A DNA stretch of 64,000 nucleotides from positions 62,001 through 126,000 of the forward strand of contig JBMYRH010000016.1 in assembly GCA_049602155.1 (NCBI GenBank), written 5' to 3'. The notes under the pieces were generated by a model. That model did not search any database, was not told the DNA's origin, and saw only the letters and a program-made list of their open reading frames with translations. The stretch comes from JBMYRH01 sp049602155 (GTDB lineage: Bacteria > Myxococcota_A > UBA9042 > PHBI01 > JBMYRH01). How positions within the stretch are numbered: position 1 is the first letter of the stretch; each line of letters starts with the position of its first letter. Position numbers and translations under genes: made by a program. Of this stretch, positions 1 through 8,882 are shown piece by piece.

Positions 1-669
1 CGGCTCGTCGGTGCGCTGATCATGAGCCACAGCGACGATGATGGGTTGGTCTTACCGCCCAAGATCGCGCCGCAGCACGTGGTCATCTTGCCCATCTACC
101 GAAAGGGCCAAGACCAAGAGCCCATCCGTGAGTACTGCAAGGCGCTCAAGGCTCAGCTGACCGACATACGCTATGGTGAAAACCGCCTGCGCGTGCTCCT
201 AGACGACCGCGACCTGCGCGGTGGCGAGAAGACCTGGGAGCACATCAAGAAGGGCGTCCCGATCCGCCTCGAGGTCGGCCCCCGTGACGTCGAGAGCGAC
301 AGCGTGTTCATGGGCCGCCGCGACCTCGCGCCGAGAGATAAAAAGGGCGTGGGCCGCGCTGAGTTCATCGACTCGGTGACGGGCATCTTGGACGAGATCC
401 AAGACACGCTCTTTCAGCGCGCGCTCACCCGCCGCGAAGAGGCCACCGTCGAGGTCTCCACTCAGGAAGAGTTCGAGGCTTACTTCTCAGGCGATAACCC
501 AGGGTTCGCCTGGTGCTATGCGGCTGATAACGAGAGCTATGAGGCGGTCTTGGGCAAGTACAAGGTCACCCCGCGGTGCATCCCTGTCGACGATAACGAG
601 ACCCTCGGCACCTGCATTTTCACCGGTGAAGCTGGCCAGAAGAAGATCGTCTTCGCGAAGGCGTACTAG
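1..669 (+). CDS. proS: Prolyl-tRNA synthetase, C-terminal part (5' end outside window)
   Basis: Charges tRNA-Pro with proline in the cytosol. The frame is open from base 1 and carries the end of the class II catalytic core (ALIMSHSDDDGLVLPPKIAP), followed by the anticodon-binding domain (HVVILPIYRKG onward). The C-terminal extension ends in KAY, matching the archaeal/eukaryal-type ProRS, whose C-terminal zinc-binding-like domain ends in a conserved Tyr. About 223 residues are visible, so roughly the first half of the protein is missing. An internal ATG at 22 lies inside the core motif and is not the start. The stop overlaps the convergent KAP NTPase stop by 4 bp. Confidence 0.93.
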   Translation, partial: RLVGALIMSHSDDDGLVLPPKIAPQHVVILPIYRKGQDQEPIREYCKALKAQLTDIRYGENRLRVLLDDRDLRGGEKTWEHIKKGVPIRLEVGPRDVESDSVFMGRRDLAPRDKKGVGRAEFIDSVTGILDEIQDTLFQRALTRREEATVEVSTQEEFEAYFSGDNPGFAWCYAADNESYEAVLGKYKVTPRCIPVDDNETLGTCIFTGEAGQKKIVFAKAY

Positions 670-2834
670 GCGGGCACGGGCTCTTCAAGCACCTCGGGAG
701 CGTTGTCGCCTTGAGTCAGTACATTGCCACTCATTTCTGATGCTGGCGTTATGTGACTTATCAGTGAGTCCAGCGACTCGCCGTTTTCAAGCCGCTGTTC
801 AAAGATTCGTACGTCTTCCTGTAGGCCGCGCAAGAACTTGAAAAGTGCGTGCAACATCTCGTTGAGCTTCTCTTGAGAGAAGAGGCCATTGGCGTCTTTG
901 ATGCCCTTTAGCTCGATGATGACGCTGTTACGTTTCTCCCTACGCTCGGCTGAGCTTTGACCGGTCCACTTGCAGCTAATCCCTAACGCCTCAATCTCTT
1001 CAACAAAGGTAATCCCTAGGCTGTGTAATGTCGGTAGGCCGAGGTAGTCCTGTTTGGACTGTCCAACGTGGAGGGTCAGTTTCAAGCTCTTAGAGGAAAT
1101 GTTGAGCAAGGTTGTCGCGATGTTGTTGAAATTGAGTTTCAGCGGAAAGGTCTCAGGGGTCGGATAGGCCTTCGGAAAAGCCCTCGACACTTTCGTTACA
1201 CTCAGAATGCGTTCTGGAATTGCGGAAATATCATCACCTGAGAGTTCACAACTTTCGACGCATGCGTCTTCAAAGAGTTCTAGCTTGCTTACCTCCGCGT
1301 CGGTGGTGCCCATCGCCATCATGCGTTCGGACCACTGAATAATCTTTGCAAGCTCATCACGTGTCAGAAGTTTTCGGTTCTGACCGCGATTGAGAAGGTC
1401 GCGCCAAGCTGTCATAAAGTCTCGGAGCGCCATGAGTTCCCGGCCGTCAGTTTCGTGAACACTCTCTTCACCCACGCCATAGAGCGCTCTGAGATGACCA
1501 GCCAGTCGACCGTCTGGGTAGACACTAGATTCGTGGTTGTCGCGGTCAGGGTGGTTTTCGTCGCCAACCCCGCTCCAGTCTTGGGTCAGGGTGCGAATCC
1601 GCCGCTCGAAAAGCGTGATTTCCTTGAGCTCTGGATGTTTTCTTGCGAGGCGCTTATCGATATCCCCGGCCTTACGAAGGATAAAGGGGGAGCTCCTCTG
1701 CCATCGTTGCTGTAGCGCGATGATGGGGAGGAGACTGATAATCCATTTAATTGTCTCGTCTTGGTGAGCTCGTGCTGTATTCCAACGCGATAGGGTCTCC
1801 TTTTCAAATGCATCGTCGACGCAAGACATCAAGTCGAGCAGATTCATATAACGTTTGAAGGCTCTAGGGTTCGTCCCGATCCCAAGCCGAACAACGTTGA
1901 CGAGTTTGCTTAACCACGCCCCTGATTCGGGCTTCTTGCCGTTATCGAGGAACGTCTTGCTGTGCCCTTTGTGTTGCTCCGCTTTTATTAACCGGTCATG
2001 GAGGTATCCGATCAACATGCTCTCGATGCTGTAGGAGCTGCTCGGCATGTGGAAGGGGACCTGGAAGATCTTGTGGAAGAAGGCGTCGACCTTCTCGTCC
2101 TCTTTCTCTGTGATGTTCATCAGCTTTCTGACGCCTTCGCGGACGACTTGATAGTCGCAGGCGACGACAAAGACGCATTTATCGACGTCCATGAAGTTCT
2201 TGAGCACCTCAAGGAGGCGGACGGCCCTATCGGGCTGGATGCGGTCGAGGTCATCGATGAAGATGACCATGCGCTTCTGGTTCGTTTTGTTGAGTGACTC
2301 CGCGACAAGCGCAGCAAAGGCCTTCCGTAGGTCGGACTCGCCGCCTGAGTCCGAGAGCATGCCTTGCATGGCGTTCGTTGCGACATCTCCGCCCACGCCG
2401 CCGGTTACTGCGTTGGTGAGCGTGCCGGCGACGGCCGGCGCCGCGGACTTGAATGCGACCCCAAGGCGCCGCATAAAGCGATGCCCCACGCTGTCGTCGT
2501 CCCGTATGTCGCGCAAGAGAAGCGAGGAGAGGTCACGCAGCATCAGTAAGCCGAGCATGTCCGCGTTACCGAGCGCACCGTACTGCCATGCATCGAACCA
2601 CACAGCGCGAACTGGGCCATCGTGCTGCTTGGGTCCATCGCTATGTGGTGCCACGTCTTTTTTGACGAGCTGCATTAAGCTGGTCTTGCCAGACCCCCAT
2701 TCGCCCTGAAGCCCGATGGTCATCGGTGTGGTCGTCGTCTCGATGAAGTTCGCGAGCCCCTTTGCGTAGGGACCGATTTTGAGCTTGTCGTCTGAAGTTG
2801 CTTCAAGCGGTTTATCTGTTCTACCCCAGGGCAT
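666..2834 (-). CDS. KAP-family P-loop NTPase
   Basis: 722-residue P-loop ATPase of the KAP family (STAND-related; members are often membrane-associated and some, such as PifA, exclude phages). Walker A GEWGSGKT is at residues 44-51. The KAP-typical WFDAWQYG follows at 79-86, and Walker B MVIFIDDLDR is at 189-198. Between them a hydrophobic Ala/Gly-rich stretch (about 123-160) sits where KAP proteins carry inserted membrane segments. The C-terminal half (350-722) is unrecognised. The start ATG at 2834 has GAGG upstream. GC is clearly lower than in the flanking genes, suggesting horizontal gain. A defence role is inference from family and context. Confidence 0.8.
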   Translation of the reverse strand: MPWGRTDKPLEATSDDKLKIGPYAKGLANFIETTTTPMTIGLQGEWGSGKTSLMQLVKKDVAPHSDGPKQHDGPVRAVWFDAWQYGALGNADMLGLLMLRDLSSLLLRDIRDDDSVGHRFMRRLGVAFKSAAPAVAGTLTNAVTGGVGGDVATNAMQGMLSDSGGESDLRKAFAALVAESLNKTNQKRMVIFIDDLDRIQPDRAVRLLEVLKNFMDVDKCVFVVACDYQVVREGVRKLMNITEKEDEKVDAFFHKIFQVPFHMPSSSYSIESMLIGYLHDRLIKAEQHKGHSKTFLDNGKKPESGAWLSKLVNVVRLGIGTNPRAFKRYMNLLDLMSCVDDAFEKETLSRWNTARAHQDETIKWIISLLPIIALQQRWQRSSPFILRKAGDIDKRLARKHPELKEITLFERRIRTLTQDWSGVGDENHPDRDNHESSVYPDGRLAGHLRALYGVGEESVHETDGRELMALRDFMTAWRDLLNRGQNRKLLTRDELAKIIQWSERMMAMGTTDAEVSKLELFEDACVESCELSGDDISAIPERILSVTKVSRAFPKAYPTPETFPLKLNFNNIATTLLNISSKSLKLTLHVGQSKQDYLGLPTLHSLGITFVEEIEALGISCKWTGQSSAERREKRNSVIIELKGIKDANGLFSQEKLNEMLHALFKFLRGLQEDVRIFEQRLENGESLDSLISHITPASEMSGNVLTQGDNAPEVLEEPVPA

Positions 2835-2901
2835 GCTTGGTACCTCGTTGCGATCTGAGTTCTGCGTGAGCTTGGAGTATGGATCGCCATGCTTGCCGTT
2901 G

Positions 2902-2923
2902 AAAAGGCCGCCTGCGGCCTTTT
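2902..2923 (-). terminator. Rho-independent terminator downstream of the methyltransferase
   Basis: A 10-bp perfect inverted repeat (AAAAGGCCGC / GCGGCCTTTT) around a 2-base centre. It reads as a GC-rich stem followed by T4 on either strand. It lies 22 bp past the stop of the trmK-like gene and upstream of the KAP gene. Confidence 0.7.
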
Positions 2924-2944
2924 AGGCAGACGCATCTCAACCCT

Positions 2945-3643
2945 TTAAGCGTCGCTGAGTTCGCTTAGAAGCCCCTCCAGCATGCTGAGCTTCTGACCCA
3001 TGCGGTCGAGCGTGCCGTCAGCTTGCTTGTGGCTCTTGAGGCCCTGGCTGAGGTCGCCCGCCATGAGCTTCTTTTGAATCTCAAGGTGGCGGATGAGGAG
3101 GGGGTCTTGGCGCCTGACGAGCACGGGGCCCCAGGGGTGAGGCGGGTCTTCTGCCTCGCCAGGCTCAGCGACGATGATGTCGTAGCTTCTGTGGCGCTTA
3201 AACGCGATGGTCTCTTCGGTGATGACGTGACCGAGGGCATGCAGCCCGGGTCTCAGGTGGCATTCGAGCGCGGGCGGGCAGCAGATGATTTGCTTGAGGT
3301 AGGGGAGGTGGGCCTTTCCTTCGGTGAGGAGCCGGATGATCGTCCGGTCGGTGAGCCCGCAGAAGATGGCCACGTCGATCTCACCGGGGCTGGCGACAGC
3401 GAGGCCGTCGCCACATCTGAGGTCCGCAATCCCAGTGCCGTAGGTGTCTTCGAAGCGCTCTCGGGCGTCCGGGAGGACCTCGCCCCCCATGAGCACCAGC
3501 TCGGGCCGGGTGACCGAGAGGTGGGTCAGCAAGTGCCCGTGGTCATAGCCGATATCGATGACGGTGGTGGCGTCTTTGGAGATCTGAGAGGCGACAAGCC
3601 CGAGGCGTGAGGTGGTGGGTAACACGCCGGAATAGTACCCCAC
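2945..3643 (-). CDS. TrmK-like tRNA (adenine-N1) methyltransferase
   Basis: 232-residue class I SAM-dependent methyltransferase of the COG2384/TrmK type, which methylates N1 of A22 in tRNA in Firmicutes. Typical features: an N-terminal SRLGLVASQI segment, SAM motif I VIDIGYDHGHL (about 29-39), and an acidic second strand VLMGGEVLPDARERFE. The C-terminal part (about 180-232) is a helical/coiled-coil-like tail, as in TrmK. The enzyme normally recognises its tRNA through that helical domain. It is divergent from the acyl-CoA dehydrogenase. Substrate assignment is by family only. Confidence 0.75.
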   Translation of the reverse strand: MGYYSGVLPTTSRLGLVASQISKDATTVIDIGYDHGHLLTHLSVTRPELVLMGGEVLPDARERFEDTYGTGIADLRCGDGLAVASPGEIDVAIFCGLTDRTIIRLLTEGKAHLPYLKQIICCPPALECHLRPGLHALGHVITEETIAFKRHRSYDIIVAEPGEAEDPPHPWGPVLVRRQDPLLIRHLEIQKKLMAGDLSQGLKSHKQADGTLDRMGQKLSMLEGLLSELSDA

Positions 3644-3667
3644 TTTGGTCGGGTTTCACTTGCCAAC

Positions 3668-3685
3668 TGAATGAGCGTTCATTCA
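3668..3685. promoter_or_regulatory. TetR-type palindromic operator upstream of the acyl-CoA dehydrogenase
   Basis: TGAATGAGCGTTCATTCA is an 18-bp palindrome with 16 of 18 symmetrical positions. The TGAATGA/TCATTCA form is the usual shape of operators for TetR-family regulators of acyl-CoA metabolism. It lies 90 bp before the ACAD start and 25 bp upstream of the divergent methyltransferase start. No TetR gene is in the window, so the regulator would be encoded elsewhere. Confidence 0.6.
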
Positions 3686-3775
3686 TTATCCCCCGACGTT
3701 GTATTGCGTGGTCATCTCGCCGGCCTATAAGGCGACTCAGTGGCCCGAACAGTTAGATTGCGGAGCGCCCCAAGA

Positions 3776-5539
3776 ATGCAGACTTACAAGACCCCCGTTC
3801 GCGACATGATGTTTTGCCTCGAAGCTCACGGCTTCGACGCTGTTCAAGCCCTCAACGAGACCTACGGCTTCTTCGACACTGAGACCGTCGCGGCCCTCCT
3901 CGAGGAGAGCGGCAAGTTCTGCACTGAGCAGCTCTTGCCCTTGAACCGCACCGGGGACAACGAGGGCGTGCAATTTGACCCGGAGACGGGCGCTGTGACC
4001 ACCGCCAGTGGCTTCCCTGAGGTCTACAAGAAGTACGTCGCCACAGGGATGGCTGGGATCGCCAAGCCCGAGGAGCACGGCGGCGGCGGCGCCCCTCACG
4101 TGGTTGGGACGTTCCTCAACGAGATGGTGACCTCGACCAACAAGAGCTTCTCCATGGCGCCTGGCCTTGGCCACGGGCTCATCGAGTCACTGATTCACTA
4201 TGGGACGGATCAGCAGAAAGAGGTCTACCTGACCAAGCTGATCAGCGGTGAGTGGACGGGCACCATGTGCCTGACCGAGCCCCAATGTGGGACAGACCTG
4301 GGCTTGATTCGCACCAAAGCAGTGCCGGAGGGAGACCACTACAAGCTCACGGGCACCAAGATCTGGATCACCTTCGGTGAGCACGACTTCACCGACAACA
4401 TCATTCACTTGGTGCTGGCGAAGCTCCCCGACGCCCCTCCAGGCATCAAGGGCATCAGCGCGTTCATCGTGCCGAAGATCAATGAGGATGGCACCAAGAA
4501 CGGCATCGCGTGTGGTGGGCTCGAGCACAAGATGGGCATCCACGCGTCGCCCACCTGCGTCATGAACCTCGAGGACGCGACCGGCTACCTCGTGGGCGAG
4601 CCTCACAAGGGCATGCGCACAATGTTCGTGATGATGAACTCGGCCCGCTTGGGCGTGGGGCTCGAGGGCGTCGCGCTCGGCGAGATCTCGTATCAGACCG
4701 CCGTCGAGTACGCGAAGGACCGCCGACAAAGCCGGTCCCTGGATCCGGCGAAGCGGGACAAAGATGCGTCGGCGGACACGATCCTCGTGCACCCGGACGT
4801 GCGGCGGATGCTCGCCAACATTCGGGCGACGACAGAGCCACTCCGTGGACTGATGACCTGGATCGCGAACCTCTATGACGTCGGCCATCACCACGCCGAC
4901 GAGGCTGTCCGCCAAGAAGCCAACGACATCGTGGCGCTCTTGACCCCCATCATGAAGAGCTATGGCACTGAGCGCGGCTGCGCGAACGTCAGCGACGCCA
5001 TGCAGGTGTGCGGTGGCTCTGGCTTCACGACCGACTGGTCGATTGAGCAGTACTACCGCGATCTACGCATCGCGATGATCTACGAGGGCACCAACCACAT
5101 CCAGGCCTTGGACCTCGTGGGCCGCAAGATCCCGATGGGCGGTGGTCGATTGATGATGACCTTCGCGAAGCGTGCCAAAGCGCTCATCGGTGAGGCGAGC
5201 CAGAACCCGGCCCTCGCCCCCTACGCGATGGATCTCGGCAAGGCCATGACTGACCTCGATGAGGTCACGCGCACCATGATGGGCAAGGCGTCCCAGGAGC
5301 CTGAGGTCATCGGCGCTGTCGCGTCGAACTACTTGAACCTCTTCGCGCTCTCAACCCTGGGCTTCATCTGGTTGCAGCAGCTCACCACCATTGGCGATCG
5401 CGAGGGACGCTTCTACGACATGAAGCGCAAGACCGCGCACTACTTCTTCAAGATGGTGCTCCCCGAGCGCCATGCGTACGCAGCGCTCGTTGCCGAGGGC
5501 AATGAGAGCATCAAGCAGTTCGCGCCAGACGACTTCTAG
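3776..5539 (+). CDS. Acyl-CoA dehydrogenase (DmdC-like long subfamily)
   Basis: 587-residue FAD enzyme introducing the alpha-beta double bond into an acyl-CoA. The N-terminus YKTPVRDMMFCL and extra C-terminal domain (AcylCoA_DH_C-like, about 465-587) match the long subfamily that includes 3-methylmercaptopropionyl-CoA dehydrogenase. Visible motifs: FAD/substrate-binding CLTEPQCGTDL and ITFGEHD, and IYEGTNHIQALDL holding the catalytic Glu position. The start is the ATG at 3776, with GGAG 11 bp upstream. A GTG at 3740 would add 12 residues unlike the family. The palindrome at 3668 suggests acyl-CoA-responsive control. The true substrate is not determinable here. Confidence 0.9.
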   Translation: MQTYKTPVRDMMFCLEAHGFDAVQALNETYGFFDTETVAALLEESGKFCTEQLLPLNRTGDNEGVQFDPETGAVTTASGFPEVYKKYVATGMAGIAKPEEHGGGGAPHVVGTFLNEMVTSTNKSFSMAPGLGHGLIESLIHYGTDQQKEVYLTKLISGEWTGTMCLTEPQCGTDLGLIRTKAVPEGDHYKLTGTKIWITFGEHDFTDNIIHLVLAKLPDAPPGIKGISAFIVPKINEDGTKNGIACGGLEHKMGIHASPTCVMNLEDATGYLVGEPHKGMRTMFVMMNSARLGVGLEGVALGEISYQTAVEYAKDRRQSRSLDPAKRDKDASADTILVHPDVRRMLANIRATTEPLRGLMTWIANLYDVGHHHADEAVRQEANDIVALLTPIMKSYGTERGCANVSDAMQVCGGSGFTTDWSIEQYYRDLRIAMIYEGTNHIQALDLVGRKIPMGGGRLMMTFAKRAKALIGEASQNPALAPYAMDLGKAMTDLDEVTRTMMGKASQEPEVIGAVASNYLNLFALSTLGFIWLQQLTTIGDREGRFYDMKRKTAHYFFKMVLPERHAYAALVAEGNESIKQFAPDDF

Positions 5540-5571
5540 GCGGCTTGTCACGACCGCGTCGGCCGGACAAG

Positions 5572-6225
5572 ATGGCCGGCGTGGACGGCACCCCTATCGA
5601 CGCTTTGAGTTACCTCGCCAGCGGGGCTGTGTTGGGCTTGGCTGGCGGTCTCTCGCCTGGCCCTCTGACGGCCTTAGTCATCCGACAAACGCTGCAGTTC
5701 GGTACCCGAGAGGGGCTCAAGGTCGCCTTGGTTCCGGTGTGCACCGATGGACCCTTGGTGGCCATTGGGGCGTTGACGATCGCCTCTCTTCAGGGGCTCG
5801 ACGGGGTCTTGGGCGTCATCGGGCTGCTGGGTGCCCTCTTCTTACTTTGGTTGGCGTGGGAGACGGCGCGGGCCAGCCCGCCCGAGGTGGAGGTCACGGA
5901 CACCTCTGAGGCGAATTCAGCGTCCAAGGCGCTGGTGGCGAACTTCCTGAACCCTCACCCCTATCTCTTTTGGTTCGCGGTCGGTGGTCCGATCGTGGCC
6001 GAGGCGTGGGACGTCGGCGGCGTCAGCGTGGGTGCATTCTGTGCGGGCTTCTTCGCGTGCCTGTGCGGGGCGAAGATCGCCGTGGCGACCCTCACAGGGC
6101 GCTATCGGGAGGCGCTGCTGGGTCCGTCGTATCGCTGGATCATGCGCATGTTGGCGCTGGCGATGGCCGTCTTCGCCAGCCAGTTCGCCCTCGATGGCGC
6201 GCGCTTATTGGGGTGGTTGAGCTGA
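5572..6225 (+). CDS. LysE/RhtB-family exporter
   Basis: 217-residue inner-membrane protein of the LysE (amino acid exporter) superfamily. It has about six hydrophobic segments and the family motif near the N-terminus, GLAGGLSPGPLTALVIRQTL. It continues with FLLWLAWETAR and the conserved NFLNPHPYLFW. The start is taken as ATG 5572; a TTG at 5545 would add nine basic residues before the first membrane segment. It is 32 bp after the acyl-CoA dehydrogenase stop, so it is probably co-transcribed. It converges with the GH1 gene with 17 bp between stops. Substrate unknown. Confidence 0.82.
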   Translation: MAGVDGTPIDALSYLASGAVLGLAGGLSPGPLTALVIRQTLQFGTREGLKVALVPVCTDGPLVAIGALTIASLQGLDGVLGVIGLLGALFLLWLAWETARASPPEVEVTDTSEANSASKALVANFLNPHPYLFWFAVGGPIVAEAWDVGGVSVGAFCAGFFACLCGAKIAVATLTGRYREALLGPSYRWIMRMLALAMAVFASQFALDGARLLGWLS

Positions 6226-6242
6226 GGTCTTTGACCGGGTGC

Positions 6243-7952
6243 TTACTCGGCCCCTTCGGACGACTCGGCCTCTTCTGGGTGCATTGGGCCTTCTCCGCCG
6301 TAGGTGTCGAGCTGGGCTTGGGTGACGCCTCGGGCGCGTGCGATCTCGCCTAGGACCTCTGCGCCCTTGGTCGCCGTGCGCTCATAGGTGTCCAGGTCGA
6401 CACGGTAGAGCCCGAAGCGTGGCTCATAGCCCTCGGACCACTCGAAGTTGTCCATCAAGCTCCAGTGGTAGTAGCCGCGGATGTCGACGCCCTCTTGGAT
6501 GGCTCGGTCGATCTGCTCAAGGGTGCGGACGATGTTGTCTGCGCGTCGCTCGCCGTTCTCGGTCGCGATCCCGCCCTCGGTGATGGCCATGGGGAGGCTC
6601 GGGAACGCATTGCCCATGGTGCGCAGCACCGTGTAGAGACCTGGCGCGTAGTACTCGTAGCTCATTGACGGCACCCACCAGGTGGGGTCCTCGGCGTCCA
6701 GGCATGCCCCGAAGTCGAAGCCGCCGGCACAGACGGTGAGGTCCAGCAGCGGGATGAGCGCGGTCTCTCCGGAGACGCCCGCGCGGAAGTAGTACTGGAT
6801 ACCCAGCCAGTCGATCTTCCCTTTCCACTCGGGGTGCGCTTCGTCGGCCTCACCGTCGAGGTCGGGGTCAAACGCTCCCTCGACGATCGCGCTCGGGAAG
6901 AGCAGGTGATAAAGGTAAGCCATTCGGGCGGCTGCGGCGATGTCGTCTGGGTCATCGCTCGAGGCGTTCTCTCGCGCCGGGACCCAGTCCGCCACGCTGA
7001 GCGTGAGCCCGATATTCGCGGCCACGCCGTCGCCGTCGGCGTCGACCGTGTCATTGGCGGCGATGGCGTCGTAGATGGCCACGTGGGCGGCGATGAGGTT
7101 TCGGAAGACGCGGACGAAGGCGTCGATGTCCTCGAAGACGAGGCTGCGGCCGGGGGGGAATTGCCCCACGCCGTAGCTCGCCACAGCGTAGTTCACTGGC
7201 TCGTTGAGCGTCGCCCAGTCATCCACACGGTCTCCATAGCGCTGCGCGAGGAGCGCGGCGTGCTCGGCGAGCTCTTCGACGATGAGCTCACCGCCGGTCT
7301 CGTGGCCCCAGCCGCAGAGGTGGGCGTCTGTTGGGCCGCCCTCACAATCGGAGATACGCGGGTCGTCGACCCACACGGGGTTGGAGAAGTGGTGGACGGT
7401 GATCATCGGGCGGACGCTCTCAGCGACGAGCGCATCCAGCAGCGCGCTGTAGTGGGTCAGGGCGTCCTCGTCGATGGCGTCTCGTGTGGGCTCGACGCGC
7501 GGCCAATTGACGTTAAAGCGGTAGGTGTCGAGGTTCATCGCCGTGATCATGTCGATGTCCTCGATGGCCTTTGAGTAGCCCATCACGGCGTCACCGACGA
7601 ACTCGCTCTTCGCCAGGCCCTCGGGCTCAGCCCCGGTCCAGAGCCACCAGTCGCTGGCCGTGTTGTCTTCTTCGATCTGCGCGGCGGCTGTTGCGACGCC
7701 AAAGAAGAAGCTCCCCTTGCCGTCTTCACCGGAGAGCTGCCCAGGCTGGCCGAAGCTCAGCGCTAAGGCCGCGCTGTCGTCGACATCAGCGCCCCCTTCG
7801 GCGTCCTCAGCAGCGTCTGAGGTCATGGGGACATCCGCGCCGCTGGTGTCGCCTTGCAGAGGCTCGTTTGGGTTGCCGTCAGGGCTCGCCTCACCGCAGG
7901 CGGCGAGGGTCAAGGTGAGGGCGAGGAGGAGGCGTTTTGAGTGTGTAAGCAT
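6243..7952 (-). CDS. Glycoside hydrolase family 1 lipoprotein (beta-glucosidase-like)
   Basis: 569-residue GH1 enzyme hydrolysing beta-glycosides, predicted to be a surface or periplasmic lipoprotein. The signal peptide ends in lipobox LAAC (Cys19), followed by an Asp/Glu-rich linker to about 75. The acid/base is Glu251 in TLNEP and the nucleophile Glu459 in ITEGG, where most GH1 enzymes have ITENG. The C-terminal YYHWSLMDNFEWSEGY is a GH1 hallmark. The start at 7952 is chosen because it begins the signal peptide; the frame runs further upstream without family similarity. An inserted Asp-rich, Ca-site-like stretch (DTVDADGDG) is at about 301-309. Confidence 0.9.
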   Translation of the reverse strand: MLTHSKRLLLALTLTLAACGEASPDGNPNEPLQGDTSGADVPMTSDAAEDAEGGADVDDSAALALSFGQPGQLSGEDGKGSFFFGVATAAAQIEEDNTASDWWLWTGAEPEGLAKSEFVGDAVMGYSKAIEDIDMITAMNLDTYRFNVNWPRVEPTRDAIDEDALTHYSALLDALVAESVRPMITVHHFSNPVWVDDPRISDCEGGPTDAHLCGWGHETGGELIVEELAEHAALLAQRYGDRVDDWATLNEPVNYAVASYGVGQFPPGRSLVFEDIDAFVRVFRNLIAAHVAIYDAIAANDTVDADGDGVAANIGLTLSVADWVPARENASSDDPDDIAAAARMAYLYHLLFPSAIVEGAFDPDLDGEADEAHPEWKGKIDWLGIQYYFRAGVSGETALIPLLDLTVCAGGFDFGACLDAEDPTWWVPSMSYEYYAPGLYTVLRTMGNAFPSLPMAITEGGIATENGERRADNIVRTLEQIDRAIQEGVDIRGYYHWSLMDNFEWSEGYEPRFGLYRVDLDTYERTATKGAEVLGEIARARGVTQAQLDTYGGEGPMHPEEAESSEGAE

Positions 7953-8108
7953 GAGGTCGGATACCGTTCCGCGGAGTGAGGATGCAAGGCTCAATTTCTT
8001 GCATGTCCCCCGTACCCAGTTCGCGGTTTGTGCCGAGGTGCTCGGACACGGGCTCACTTGAGCGCACCTTAGGTTCTCGGGCGCGGCAGGCGGCAGGAGG
8101 CTCTGACG

Positions 8109-8882
8109 TTGTCGCGCTGTGCGATCTTCCGAGGAGATCCAGCGGGCGCCGTGATCGCTGCGGAGAGCCCCCTGGATTGGCAAGGTGAGGCCTCGTCGTC
8201 CTCTGCGACGCTGTGTCGCACATTGTCTCAGGACGCCTTCGCGCTCTACGTGGGGGTTCGGAGGCCCTCAGCATTGAGAGGCAATCGCTCACAAGCGTCG
8301 CTTGCGCGTCGCGTCGCTCTGATCCCAGCGGGGTTGCTAGTGATCGTCTACCTGTGCCAGGTGGCGCTGACGCAGACGCACGATCTCCTGCCCTCGAAGG
8401 GCGGGGGCTTTGGGATGTACAGCACGCCGGACCATCGCTTCTTTGAGTTCGAGGTCACCGACAGCGACTCCAAGACATATCGCGGGGACCACAAGAGCTT
8501 CTATGCGTCTCATTGGCGCCTCTATCAACGCACAATGATGATGCCCTCTGAGGAATTGCTCTGCGCTGTCGCGAGCGCTTGGCGTGAGAGCACACTCCGC
8601 CGAGTGCCGATCACAGACAGCATGTTGGGTCCTTCCGCACAGGCAGCGCGCGGGTGGTTAGAGTCGGACGAGGAATGGGGGGCTGACCTGACGTTAGCCG
8701 ACCCGAGCGAGAGTGTGGTGACCTCGGATGACACGCACTCGAGCGCTTCTATCGTCACGCCGGCCTCGATCAGGGTGCGGATCTGGCAGACGCGCTTCAG
8801 TGCGGCGACCGGCGCCCTGCATCGAGAGCCTCTTGGGCAAGGGATTGAGTGGAAGCGCGGGCGCTGTGAGGCGTTACCATGA
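8109..8882 (+). CDS. Hypothetical single-pass membrane protein
   Basis: No family recognised. One clear membrane segment (VALIPAGLLVIVYLCQVAL) is followed by a roughly 160-residue, probably extracytoplasmic domain containing GMYSTPDHRFFEFEV and RVRIWQTRF. The start is uncertain: the first 70 residues of the 257-residue frame look non-protein-like, and a start nearer the membrane segment (around 8240-8300) is possible. It overlaps the next gene by ATGA (8879-8882), so the two are translationally coupled and probably function together. Confidence 0.55.
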   Translation: MSRCAIFRGDPAGAVIAAESPLDWQGEASSSSATLCRTLSQDAFALYVGVRRPSALRGNRSQASLARRVALIPAGLLVIVYLCQVALTQTHDLLPSKGGGFGMYSTPDHRFFEFEVTDSDSKTYRGDHKSFYASHWRLYQRTMMMPSEELLCAVASAWRESTLRRVPITDSMLGPSAQAARGWLESDEEWGADLTLADPSESVVTSDDTHSSASIVTPASIRVRIWQTRFSAATGALHREPLGQGIEWKRGRCEALP

